Shown here one piece after another: positions 1-6,979 of a DNA stretch of 11,373 nt. Positions within the stretch are counted from its first letter, which is position 1, and each line of letters opens with the position of its first letter. The notes beneath the pieces were generated by a model. That model saw only the letters and a list, made by a program, of their open reading frames with translations. It searched no databases and was not told where the DNA came from. Origin of the DNA: an uncultured Veillonella sp. (GTDB taxonomy: Bacteria > Bacillota > Negativicutes > Veillonellales > Veillonellaceae); assembly GCA_900757715.1 (NCBI GenBank), contig CAAEOZ010000060.1:1-11373 (forward strand), written 5' to 3'. A program made the position numbers and the translations under genes.

Positions 1-12
1 CTTCTTTTTCAT
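1..12 (-). CDS. Start of an unidentified gene, first four codons only
   Basis: Only ATG and three lysine codons (MKKK) are visible before the window ends. The start is supported by a strong ribosome binding site, AGGAGG, about six bases upstream on the minus strand, and by a promoter-like sequence at 153-181. An N terminus of Met-Lys-Lys-Lys would suit a signal peptide or a basic cytoplasmic start, but nothing further can be said. The gene lies downstream of hypE, separated by 261 bases, and appears to have its own promoter, so I do not assume that it belongs to the hyp cluster. Confidence 0.55.
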
Positions 13-152
13 AATAAGCCTCCTATAGATACTTATATTTTAACAAATTCTATACATAGATTCTAGTGAAAGTATAAGAACTTACACATAAAGATACTAA
101 CATAATATAAATTTACGATGAATTCTTAATGAATTTTACGCAACTTAATTTA

Positions 153-181
153 ATGCTACCATCAACGATAAATACTGTCAA
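153..181 (-). promoter_or_regulatory. Sigma-70/SigA-type promoter for the gene at the left edge
   Basis: On the minus strand a perfect -35 hexamer TTGACA (181-176) is followed after 17 bases by TAGCAT (158-153). That -10 is preceded by TGG, giving an extended -10 (TGn). Predicted transcription starts near 146, leaving a leader of about 134 bases before the ATG at 12, which is long enough to carry regulation. I see no recognisable riboswitch or attenuator hairpin in that leader. The rest of 13-273 is very AT-rich, without a gene and without a convincing GC-rich terminator for hypE. Confidence 0.5.
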
Positions 182-203
182 CATCTAATATAAGTTACAT
201 CTA
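181..203 (-). repeat. Heptamer direct repeat just upstream of a -35 element
   Basis: TAGATGT occurs twice on the minus strand (203-197 and 187-181), 16 bases apart start to start. The second copy shares its last T with the TTGACA -35 hexamer. It could be a tandem activator or repressor site, but two seven-base words in AT-rich DNA can arise by chance. Confidence 0.2.
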
Positions 204-273
204 GAAAGCTCAAAAATTAAAATATAAAAATTAACAAAATGATATAGTTAAATTACTATTATTAATTATAAAT

Positions 274-1281
274 TTAACAAATTCGTGGAACTTGATCTTC
301 ACCTAATAAATCAATCAAACGAACACCACCAATAGTTGTTTGTAATCCAACCTTACCGATATTTTTATCTAAGGTTTTACCAATTAGTACAGCTTCTTTT
401 CCCTCTTCAAAACTATGAAGAATCTTAAGAGTTTCATCCGTAACAGATGGATCGACTACCATTACTACTTTACCTTCATTAGCTAAATATAAAGGGTCGT
501 ACCCTAATATGTCACAAACAGACTGTACCTCTTCATGAATTGGTATGGCTGTTTCTTCAACCTTAATCCCCACTTGGCTTTGGTCAGCTATTTCTTTTAG
601 AACAGTACCTAGGCCACCACGAGTGGGGTCTCTCAACAAAGCAACTTGAGCTCCTACTTTATCAAGCACCGCATGAACCATCTTATTTAAAGGAGCACAG
701 TCAGTTGTTAAGGAGTCAGATAAATCTAAACCAAATCGCTGCCCCATAACGGCAATGGAGTGATCTCCAATAGCACCTGACAAAATGATATCCATCCCTG
801 CTTTCACGCGATGTGGACCAATATCTATTCCAGCTGGAATCATGCCAATACCAGCAGTATTAATGTAGATTTTATCTACTTCGCCTTTTTTAACGACCTT
901 TGTATCACCTGTAACAATTTGAACATTTGCAGCTTTTGCCATTTCTGACATAGTGCGAAGTATTTCATCTAGTTCTTTAAAGGCCAAGCCTTCTTCTAAA
1001 ATAAGACCACAACTTAAATATTGAGGTATCGCACCATTCATGGCTAAATCATTCACAGTTCCACAAACAGCTAACTTACCAATATTACCACCAGGAAAGA
1101 ATGAAGGTTGTACCACATAGGAATCCGTAGAGAAAGCCATGCGCCCGGCTGTAACGGGAAACTGGGCACCATCGTGTAGGGGCGCCAACAAATCATTTGT
1201 AAAATATTTCAAAATAAAACGGTCCGTCAACTCATGACTAAATCGTCCACCATTACCATGTACTAAGCGAACTCGTTCCAT
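274..1281 (-). CDS. hypE: HypE, hydrogenase expression/formation protein (carbamoyl dehydratase)
   Basis: HypE accepts a carbamoyl group from HypF on its C-terminal cysteine and dehydrates it with ATP to a thiocyanate. This is the source of the cyanide ligands of the [NiFe]-hydrogenase iron. The 335-residue protein has the family's hallmarks: HGNGG near the N terminus (8-12), DSYVV (53-57), GGNIGKLAVCGTVNDLAMNGA in the ATP-binding PurM-like half (about 64-84), VTGDTKVV (123-130), DPTRGG, NEGKVV, and the essential C-terminal PRIC with Cys335 last. A start 19 codons further upstream is possible, but I chose the ATG at 1281. It gives the normal HypE N terminus, lies six bases after GGGAGG, and sits one base past the hypD stop, which suggests translational coupling. 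The length is normal for the family. Confidence 0.95.
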   Translation of the reverse strand: MERVRLVHGNGGRFSHELTDRFILKYFTNDLLAPLHDGAQFPVTAGRMAFSTDSYVVQPSFFPGGNIGKLAVCGTVNDLAMNGAIPQYLSCGLILEEGLAFKELDEILRTMSEMAKAANVQIVTGDTKVVKKGEVDKIYINTAGIGMIPAGIDIGPHRVKAGMDIILSGAIGDHSIAVMGQRFGLDLSDSLTTDCAPLNKMVHAVLDKVGAQVALLRDPTRGGLGTVLKEIADQSQVGIKVEETAIPIHEEVQSVCDILGYDPLYLANEGKVVMVVDPSVTDETLKILHSFEEGKEAVLIGKTLDKNIGKVGLQTTIGGVRLIDLLGEDQVPRIC

Positions 1282-1282
1282 A

Positions 1283-2401
1283 TTAATCCTCCCACGTCGA
1301 TCCACCACTAGAATAACCATATTTATACCATGCAGCACAGCTACCCTCTACAGATACCATACAAGCACCTACTGGATGATCCGAGGTACAGCTTTTACCA
1401 AATAACGGACATTCACTAGGTTTAATAAGGCCTTGCAAAACACGTCCACATTGACAGCCTTTAGGATCAAGAGATGGTTTATCTAAGTTAATAGGTAGGA
1501 GAAGTTCTACATCGTAAGCTGCATACTCACCCTTTAATGCTAAACCAGAGTTAGGAATAACACCAATACCACGCCATACATCATCGCATACTTCATACAC
1601 TTCCTCGATCATAGCTTGGGCTACAGGGTTTCCCTTCTGCATAACTACAGAATGATACGTATTGCCCACCACAATATTACCAGACTTACGTTGCTCTAAA
1701 ATATTAGCTATGGCAGACAATATTTCTAAGCCATCAAAGCCAGCGATACAAGATGGGGTACCGTATTCTTTGGGCAAAAATCGGTATGGTTCTTCCCCAA
1801 TAATAACGCTAACATGACCAGGTAGAATAAATCCATCGATATGGCCTTCTTGTTTATCTAGTAATGCACGCAATGCTGGTGGTACTAACTTATGAGATAC
1901 AAGAAAGAATACGTTCTTTAATCCCCCGGCATGAACGGCTTTTACAGTAGCACAAATTACGGCTATAGTCGTCTCAAAGCCAATAGCTAAAAATACTATT
2001 TTCTTTTCTGGGTATTTTTTACTTAATTCTATCACCTCTAAAGGCGTATAGATAACATGGATGTGAGCGCCCTTTGTTTGAGCTTCGCTGAGGCTACTAT
2101 AACTCCCAGGGACCTTCAACATATCCCCAAAAGTAGCAATAATAACATCCTCACGTTCTGCATAGGCTAAAGCCTTATCCATATAGGTTTGATCAGTTAC
2201 ACATACTGGACATCCTGGTCCACTAACAAGTTCTATGCCACTTGGCAATAATTGACGAAGACCTTCTCGGAAAATCGATACTGTATGCGTACCACAGACC
2301 TCCATAAGCCGCACAGTTTCACCAGGCTTATGAAGCGCATTGATGCGCCTTAACAAAGTATCAGCTGTGTGCTGCTTTTCCTGCAAAGTAAGCTTCTTCA
2401 A
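1283..2401 (-). CDS. hypD: HypD, hydrogenase maturation iron-sulfur protein
   Basis: HypD is the scaffold that, with HypC, receives the cyanide groups from HypE and builds the Fe(CN)2CO unit. The 372-residue protein shows MEVCGTHT (33-40, Cys36), GPGCPVCV with Cys64 and Cys67, the GFETT motif, and a C-terminal cysteine cluster (Cys316, Cys318, Cys331, Cys338, Cys347, Cys355). Part of that cluster ligates the [4Fe-4S] centre in characterised HypD proteins. No ATG fits the start. I use TTG at 2401 because an in-frame stop lies three codons upstream, AAGGAG (2417-2412) is placed ten bases before it, and it gives the usual short leader before the CGTHT motif. A TTG at 2386 is the only nearby alternative. 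The gene overlaps the end of hypC by 41 bases and stops one base before hypE. Confidence 0.95.
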   Translation of the reverse strand: MKKLTLQEKQHTADTLLRRINALHKPGETVRLMEVCGTHTVSIFREGLRQLLPSGIELVSGPGCPVCVTDQTYMDKALAYAEREDVIIATFGDMLKVPGSYSSLSEAQTKGAHIHVIYTPLEVIELSKKYPEKKIVFLAIGFETTIAVICATVKAVHAGGLKNVFFLVSHKLVPPALRALLDKQEGHIDGFILPGHVSVIIGEEPYRFLPKEYGTPSCIAGFDGLEILSAIANILEQRKSGNIVVGNTYHSVVMQKGNPVAQAMIEEVYEVCDDVWRGIGVIPNSGLALKGEYAAYDVELLLPINLDKPSLDPKGCQCGRVLQGLIKPSECPLFGKSCTSDHPVGACMVSVEGSCAAWYKYGYSSGGSTWED

Positions 2402-2612
2402 GTTCTTCTAACTCCTTAAAGGCCTCTAATGTTTTTTGAGCCTCTTCTTCATCAACAATTTGTACAGCAAAACCTGCATGAACTAACAACCAATCCCCGA
2501 CCTTTGCATCTGGTACGAGGAGCAAACTGCAGTCACGGGTAGCACCTGTCAATTCAACGGTACCAATAGCGTCATTCACAGCAATCAATTGCGCTGGTAC
2601 AGCTAAGCACAT
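2361..2612 (-). CDS. hypC: HypC, hydrogenase maturation chaperone
   Basis: HypC is a small OB-fold chaperone that pairs with HypD while the Fe(CN)2CO unit is assembled and then delivers it to the hydrogenase large-subunit precursor. The 83-residue protein begins MCLAVPAQ, the diagnostic HypC N terminus. Cys2 is the functional residue exposed after methionine removal. A beta-rich core with VGDWLLVHAGFAV matches the family. The C terminus is a glutamate-rich helix (EELEELEE region). The start at 2612 has an AAGGAG ribosome binding site five bases upstream. The 3' end overlaps hypD, so the two are probably translationally coupled. The gene is the first of the hypCDE transcript, with a separate promoter upstream. 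Confidence 0.95.
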   Translation of the reverse strand: MCLAVPAQLIAVNDAIGTVELTGATRDCSLLLVPDAKVGDWLLVHAGFAVQIVDEEEAQKTLEAFKELEELEEAYFAGKAAHS

Positions 2613-2702
2613 AATATCTCCTTATCTATATCATTTATAACAAGTTTTATATACATTTACTTTAATAAAACATCTCCAAAATATATGAATAAAATTAATA
2701 TT

Positions 2703-2711
2703 ATTGTATCA
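2703..2711 (-). promoter_or_regulatory. Extended -10 promoter element of hypCDE
   Basis: On the minus strand TACAAT (2708-2703) is preceded by TGA, giving an extended -10 (TGn-TACAAT, five of six matches to TATAAT). The hexamer 17 bases upstream, CTAAAT, is a poor -35, as expected for an activator-dependent promoter. The predicted start is near 2696, giving a leader of about 84 bases to the hypC ATG. Confidence 0.5.
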
Positions 2712-2729
2712 CAGTTACACTCATTATTT

Positions 2730-2745
2730 AGTGATAGTGGCCACA
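2730..2745 (-). promoter_or_regulatory. Candidate Crp/Fnr-family binding site upstream of hypC
   Basis: The minus strand reads TGTGG-N6-TCACT, matching the Crp-type consensus TGTGA-N6-TCACA in eight of ten arm positions with the correct six-base spacer. Its centre (2737.5) is 41.5 bases upstream of the start predicted from the -10 at 2703-2708. That is the class II activator position, where the regulator stands in for a weak -35. The match and spacing are visible in the sequence; which regulator binds, if any, is inferred. Confidence 0.4.
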
Positions 2746-2845
2746 AACAACTAGAGCTTAAACTGGCTATACAACTCATATAGATTAAACAATCTTCAAA
2801 ACATTACTAAATAAATTTGTCTAAGAATAAGATCTACGTGACAAT

Positions 2846-5125
2846 TTATAATTGACTTCCTAACCACAATTGTCCTAAAGCAAGTCCACCATCATTAGAA
2901 GGAACCGCTTCATTCATATATAAATTACCTATATGCCACGTCCTATATATGAATTCTAATAATTTACGATTTTGAAATACACCACCAGACATGGCCGCAT
3001 TACTAACATTATATCGCTCCATCAAGTCTGCAGCCGTTTCACATAGTGCTATTGCCATTGTTTTATGAAATGAAGCGGCTAAATGAGCTCGACATTCACC
3101 ACGAACAACACCATCCATAATAGATTGAACTGTAGGTGTAAAGTCAAGAATATGTCCATCATAATTGTAAGCAAGTAATGATCCTTTTTCATCACCACAT
3201 AGAGTTTCTAAAGCAATGGCAATTTGTGCATCATAACTATGGACCATACCAAGACCTAATAAAGCACCTACAGTATCAAATAATCGCCCACAGCTTGTAG
3301 CTTGAATCATGGGCATTCTAGATTGTAATGCTTTATCTAAAATTTCCCATCCCTTTGGAAGTTCCTTCATCCATTCTTGATATACAAAAGGGATATCATC
3401 ACCATAATAATTACGAATATACCATAAGGCTTGTCGCCAAGGTTCAGTAACAGCCTTTTCTCCGCCAGGCAAGGGAGCCGCATGAATATGTGCCAATCTC
3501 TGATATTGATTGCCTTTACAAAGGAGAAATTCTCCCCCCCATATAGTCCCATCTGGTCCATAGCCAGTACCATCCATAGCAATCCCTAGTACAAGCCCTC
3601 TTAAATTATGTTCCGCCATAACAGACGCTATATGAGCATGATGATGCTGAACAGGTACAACAGAAAGATGGAAACTTTCGCCTATTCTTTCACCCAACCG
3701 AGAAGAGAAAAACTGGGGGTGACTATCTATGATAATTTTATCTGGTTGTACAGAAAATAAACTCTTGTAACGTTTAATAGTCCATTCTAGTGTTTCATGA
3801 GTTGATATATTTTCTAAATCACCAATATGTGGACCTACAAGAATTTCACTACCTTTATTCATAGCAAAAGCATTTTTCAAATCACTACCCATTGCTAATA
3901 TCGACGAATTATCTAAACCTTCACAATGAATAGGTTCAGGCACATAACCACGACTGCGACGAATAAATCGAGGTTTATTATTAATCACCACCACCACTGA
4001 ATCGTCAAGGGGCGCATAGATTTCACGATTATGAACGAGGAAATAATCTGCTACCTCACCTAGTTCATTAAACGCTTGATCATCGTTATATAATACGGAA
4101 TCACCGCTTTTGTTACCACTGGTCATAACCCATGCCGCATCAGAAGGTAATAACACCTCATGCATTGGTGAATAAGGCAACATAATACCTAACATACGAT
4201 TATCAGGCGCCACATAAGAGCTCAAATGGACAGAACTATTATGATTTTTTTCTAATAACACAATAGGACGTTCCATCCCCGTCAATATATCTAGTTCTAC
4301 ATCATTAATATGTACTAACTCAATCGCCATATCTAGAGTTCCCACCATTATTGCTAATGGTTTATGCGATCTATTCTTTCGCTTACGTAAGCGTTGTACA
4401 GCAGCGTCATTTCTAGCATCGCAAACAAGATGATATCCTCCTACACCTTTTATTGCGATAATACTACCTTCATTAATTAATTCCCGCGTAGTGTTCCATA
4501 TATTCACTGTATCCACAGCCTTACGATTTGGCTTATACAATGTATATTGGGGGCCGCAGCGAGAGCATGCGTTTGGCTCTGCTCTATAGCGACGCCCTTC
4601 TATATCTTCATATTCAGCCTTACAATCTTCACACATGGGAAACTCGTTCATCGTCGTCCGCTCCCGATCATAGGGCAAAGATTTGATAATCGTATACCTT
4701 GGTCCGCAATTTGTACAGTTGATGAAAGGATATTCCTTTCTACGTTTATCTTGTTGTAACTCTTTAAGGCAATCATTACAAGGCGCTGTATCGGCACTAA
4801 TAAAGGTACTCACGGATTCATCTAATGGAGATGGCTGTACAACAAAATCACTTTCATGCATATTAAGTGTAAGATGCTGTACAGTTTGACTAGTAATGCG
4901 ACATAAACGAGGTTGCTCCTCTTGAACAGCAGCTAAGAATAACTGCAATTCACCTAGAAAACCTTGAATTTCAACATACACACCTTGACTATCATTATAT
5001 ACAAAACCTGTTAATCCTAGGGAATGGGCCAACATAGAAACAAGGGGCCGGAATCCGACCCCTTGAACTATACCGGTATAGCGAATTCCCCAGCGTTCTG
5101 TAGTTTGATTACTATTTTGTTTCAT
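2846..5125 (-). CDS. hypF: HypF, carbamoyltransferase of hydrogenase maturation
   Basis: HypF hydrolyses carbamoyl phosphate, adenylates the carbamoyl group and transfers it to HypE Cys. The 759 residues are full length and show all domains in order. The acylphosphatase-like domain carries GIVQGVGFRP (18-27). A double zinc-finger-like region has pairs Cys116/119, 137/140, 165/168 and 187/190. The YrdC-like domain has KGVGGYHLVCDA (226-237), KRKNRSHKPLAIM and TSGNKSG. The Kae1-like carbamoyltransferase domain has HHHAH (494-498), DGTGYGPDGTIWGGE (518-532), a late MSGGVFQN and a final NDGGLALGQ. The start at 5125 has TAGGAG six bases upstream. It lies 35 bases after the stop of the radical SAM maturase with no hairpin between, so the two are probably cotranscribed. 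It is separated from hypC by 233 bases containing a distinct promoter. Confidence 0.97.
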   Translation of the reverse strand: MKQNSNQTTERWGIRYTGIVQGVGFRPLVSMLAHSLGLTGFVYNDSQGVYVEIQGFLGELQLFLAAVQEEQPRLCRITSQTVQHLTLNMHESDFVVQPSPLDESVSTFISADTAPCNDCLKELQQDKRRKEYPFINCTNCGPRYTIIKSLPYDRERTTMNEFPMCEDCKAEYEDIEGRRYRAEPNACSRCGPQYTLYKPNRKAVDTVNIWNTTRELINEGSIIAIKGVGGYHLVCDARNDAAVQRLRKRKNRSHKPLAIMVGTLDMAIELVHINDVELDILTGMERPIVLLEKNHNSSVHLSSYVAPDNRMLGIMLPYSPMHEVLLPSDAAWVMTSGNKSGDSVLYNDDQAFNELGEVADYFLVHNREIYAPLDDSVVVVINNKPRFIRRSRGYVPEPIHCEGLDNSSILAMGSDLKNAFAMNKGSEILVGPHIGDLENISTHETLEWTIKRYKSLFSVQPDKIIIDSHPQFFSSRLGERIGESFHLSVVPVQHHHAHIASVMAEHNLRGLVLGIAMDGTGYGPDGTIWGGEFLLCKGNQYQRLAHIHAAPLPGGEKAVTEPWRQALWYIRNYYGDDIPFVYQEWMKELPKGWEILDKALQSRMPMIQATSCGRLFDTVGALLGLGMVHSYDAQIAIALETLCGDEKGSLLAYNYDGHILDFTPTVQSIMDGVVRGECRAHLAASFHKTMAIALCETAADLMERYNVSNAAMSGGVFQNRKLLEFIYRTWHIGNLYMNEAVPSNDGGLALGQLWLGSQL

Positions 5126-5160
5126 ATAAACTCCTACTATACTCGGAGAATCAAGTGTAA

Positions 5161-6570
5161 TTAACCTAATGCAACAGGAATACTTCCATCAATACCAGCT
5201 TGTTCTAATTCGGCTTGAATCATAATAGCACATTCGATGCGTTTCTTCTGTAAACGACAACCAAATTCATAAGGTGTTTCTAGATCGCCACCCAATGTAA
5301 TGTTGTTAGCATGACAACCACCGGAACAGAAGAATTTCGCCCAACATTCAGCACAAGTTGGTTTGGAGAATACATGTGTATTGCGGAAATCTTTAGGAAT
5401 TTCTGTATTTTGTAAACCATCATACACATTACCAAGCACGTATCCATCTTTACCTACAAATTGGTGACATGGGTAAATATCGCCATTAGGTACGACTGCC
5501 ATATATTCATGACCTGCCCCACAACCACGAAGGCGTTTCGCCATACATGGCCCACGATATAAATCCATGCGGAAGTGGAAGAAGTTAAACTTCTCACCCC
5601 AGCCTTCTAACTGGCGTTGTAAATAAATATCTGCTAATTTTTCATATTCTTTCTCTAGAGTTGGCCAATCTTCTTCACGAAGCACATAGTCCCCTTCTTC
5701 ACCGACAACAGGCTCCATGGACAAATGCTCAAAGCCAAGATCAGACATTGCCATAACGTCTTTAGTAAAGTCTAAGTTTTTATGAGTATATGTACCACGT
5801 ACATAATATTCAAGACCGTGACGTTGTTTTACTGCGTTGATAAGGTTTTTAGCAATATATTTATAAGACTCTGCACCACTACCTGCTACTGGACGCATTG
5901 CATTATGTACGGATTCACGACCATCCAAAGACAATACTAAACTCATCTTGTGTTTGTTTACATAGTCGATTTTATCTTGTGTTAAAAGCATACCATTCGT
6001 AGTCAATGTAAGTTTAAATATCTTATTGTGTTTTTCTTGAATGGATTCAATGTATTCAACCGTTTGCTTAACAACATCCCAGTTCAACAATGGCTCACCA
6101 CCGAAAAAGTCAATTTCGCAATGTTGGCGAGGTCCACTCATTTTAATAAGAAAGTCCACAGCTCGTTTTGCTACATCAAAGCTCATCAATTCTCGTTTAA
6201 CACCGCCGTAATCCCCTTGACTAGCAAAGCAATATTTGCATGCTAAATTACAATCGTGAGCAATATTTAAGCATAATGCCTTAACAATAGGTTTCTCACC
6301 TACTACAAGTTTAAACTCTTTACTCATCGGTGCAAATAGTTGCTCCGCTTTGATGAGCTCATCTAACTCGTCCATAATCTCATCTAGTTCTACTGCATCT
6401 TCTTTAGCATCTAACGCAGCATGTACAGCATCGCGATTAGTGCCATCATATATGTCAAGAACTCTATCGATGAGTTCGTCGATAACATGGATAATACCGC
6501 TATTTACGTCTAAGCAGTAATAGTTATCCTTCATCCGAAACTTATGGATCATTGGTTTTAATTCTAACAT
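5161..6570 (-). CDS. SCIFF (six-cysteine peptide) radical SAM/SPASM maturase, ranthipeptide thioether synthase
   Basis: This enzyme is expected to install a thioether in the SCIFF peptide encoded just upstream, as shown for the CteB/CteA pair of Clostridium thermocellum. In the 469-residue protein, residues 1 to about 85 resemble the PqqD-like leader-binding (RRE) domain of such maturases. The radical SAM cluster motif is CNLACKYC (Cys107, 111, 114), with FFGGEP at 155-160. The SPASM region supplies auxiliary-cluster cysteines (Cys350, 368, 406, 409, 415, 419, 438; also Cys342), including CHQF, CAECW and CSGGCH. The start at 6570 is preferred over an ATG 22 codons upstream because GGAGG lies four bases before it, the N terminus MLELKPMIHKF is typical, and the longer start overlaps the predicted -10. 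It follows the terminator of the SCIFF gene and leads into hypF. Confidence 0.93.
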   Translation of the reverse strand: MLELKPMIHKFRMKDNYYCLDVNSGIIHVIDELIDRVLDIYDGTNRDAVHAALDAKEDAVELDEIMDELDELIKAEQLFAPMSKEFKLVVGEKPIVKALCLNIAHDCNLACKYCFASQGDYGGVKRELMSFDVAKRAVDFLIKMSGPRQHCEIDFFGGEPLLNWDVVKQTVEYIESIQEKHNKIFKLTLTTNGMLLTQDKIDYVNKHKMSLVLSLDGRESVHNAMRPVAGSGAESYKYIAKNLINAVKQRHGLEYYVRGTYTHKNLDFTKDVMAMSDLGFEHLSMEPVVGEEGDYVLREEDWPTLEKEYEKLADIYLQRQLEGWGEKFNFFHFRMDLYRGPCMAKRLRGCGAGHEYMAVVPNGDIYPCHQFVGKDGYVLGNVYDGLQNTEIPKDFRNTHVFSKPTCAECWAKFFCSGGCHANNITLGGDLETPYEFGCRLQKKRIECAIMIQAELEQAGIDGSIPVALG

Positions 6571-6574
6571 GGTA

Positions 6575-6579
6575 CCTCC
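6575..6579 (-). promoter_or_regulatory. Ribosome binding site that sets the maturase start
   Basis: GGAGG on the minus strand, four bases before the ATG at 6570. No comparable site precedes the upstream in-frame ATG at 6636. Confidence 0.75.
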
Positions 6580-6626
6580 AATTGATTTGTATGGTAAAAG
6601 CTCTAGTATATAGAACTTTCTAGATA

Positions 6627-6635
6627 ATTGTACCA
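6627..6635 (-). promoter_or_regulatory. Probable extended -10 promoter of the maturase-hypF transcript
   Basis: The minus strand has TGG followed by TACAAT (6632-6627), an extended -10 that matches TATAAT in five of six positions. No good -35 hexamer lies 16-18 bases upstream. Predicted initiation near 6620 gives a leader of about 50 bases. A promoter is needed here because the SCIFF gene upstream ends in a terminator. Confidence 0.4.
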
Positions 6636-6703
6636 CATTTCCACACTAAACGTTATAAAAAGAGTCATAAAGATATACTATACAATGTATGTCTTTAAAA
6701 CAT

Positions 6704-6730
6704 AAATAAAAAGGCCCGCTAAGCGAGCCT
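6704..6730 (-). terminator. Intrinsic terminator of the SCIFF gene
   Basis: In the minus-strand RNA, AGGCUCGC (6730-6723) pairs with GCGGGCCU (6719-6712) across a three-base loop, with one G-U pair, followed by a U-rich tail (complement of the A-tract at 6704-6711). It begins only five bases after the SCIFF stop codon and separates the peptide gene from its maturase. Confidence 0.85.
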
Positions 6731-6735
6731 CTTCA

Positions 6736-6879
6736 TTATTTTTGTTTGCAAACTTGGTTACCAACTGTGCAACTTGTTTTACAAGCGGATTGGCAAGATG
6801 TTTGACATTCCCCACAACCGCCAGTTTTAGCAGTTTTTTGTAAGGATTCAGTGTTGATAGTACGAATACGTTTAGCCAT
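6736..6879 (-). CDS. SCIFF ranthipeptide precursor (six cysteines in forty-five residues)
   Basis: This 47-residue ribosomal peptide is the presumed substrate of the downstream radical SAM maturase. It reads MAKRIRTINTESLQ..., a basic leader, followed by the conserved TAKTGGCGECQTSC and SACKTSCTVGNQ blocks. Six cysteines lie at 22, 25, 29, 33, 37 and 44, the defining SCIFF pattern. In the C. thermocellum homologue CteA the maturase links Cys32 to Thr37. That peptide's leader is one residue shorter, so the equivalent pair here should be Cys33 and Thr38. The start is secure: GAGGAGG lies a few bases upstream and a promoter lies at 6914-6943. The gene has its own terminator, so it is probably expressed in excess of the enzyme. 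Known relatives are called ranthipeptides; their role is unsettled, with signalling proposed. Confidence 0.95.
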   Translation of the reverse strand: MAKRIRTINTESLQKTAKTGGCGECQTSCQSACKTSCTVGNQVCKQK

Positions 6880-6913
6880 GATTATCCTCCTCAATACTTA
6901 TCGAATGATATTT

Positions 6914-6943
6914 ATTTTATCATATTTATAAAAAGCCTGTAAA
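6914..6943 (-). promoter_or_regulatory. Promoter of the SCIFF gene
   Basis: On the minus strand TTTACA (6943-6938, five of six to TTGACA) and TAAAAT (6919-6914, five of six to TATAAT) are separated by 18 bases. A TGA before the -10 gives an extended -10. The predicted start near 6907 leaves a leader of about 28 bases containing the strong GAGGAGG site. Confidence 0.6.
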
Positions 6944-6979
6944 ATACTATTTCGTTATATTTTCGTCTACAACTTCAGC

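Noticed and set aside
204..273. Possible hypE terminator
   Set aside because: The region is nearly all A and T; short inverted repeats occur but no stable stem followed by a U-run.
1282..1338. Longer hypE start, 19 codons upstream inside hypD
   Set aside because: The extra residues are not HypE-like, while the ATG at 1281 has a good ribosome binding site and gives the normal N terminus.
2749..2845. Possible hypF terminator
   Set aside because: I looked for a GC-rich hairpin with a T-tract on the minus strand and found none; only weak AT-rich pairing is present, so hypF transcripts may read into hypCDE.
3367..3582. Minus-strand 71-codon open frame inside hypF
   Set aside because: It is in another frame across the conserved Kae1-like domain of hypF; the protein has no family character.
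4547..4889. Two plus-strand open frames of about 70 codons inside hypF
   Set aside because: They lie opposite the zinc-finger region of a full-length, motif-complete hypF, have no ribosome binding sites of note and give unrecognisable, low-complexity products.
6028..6246. Plus-strand 72-codon frame opposite the SCIFF maturase
   Set aside because: It lies opposite the conserved radical SAM core (CNLACKYC to GGEP) and has no independent support.
6571..6636. Longer maturase start, 22 codons upstream
   Set aside because: It overlaps the predicted -10 element, lacks a ribosome binding site and adds residues not expected before the RRE domain.
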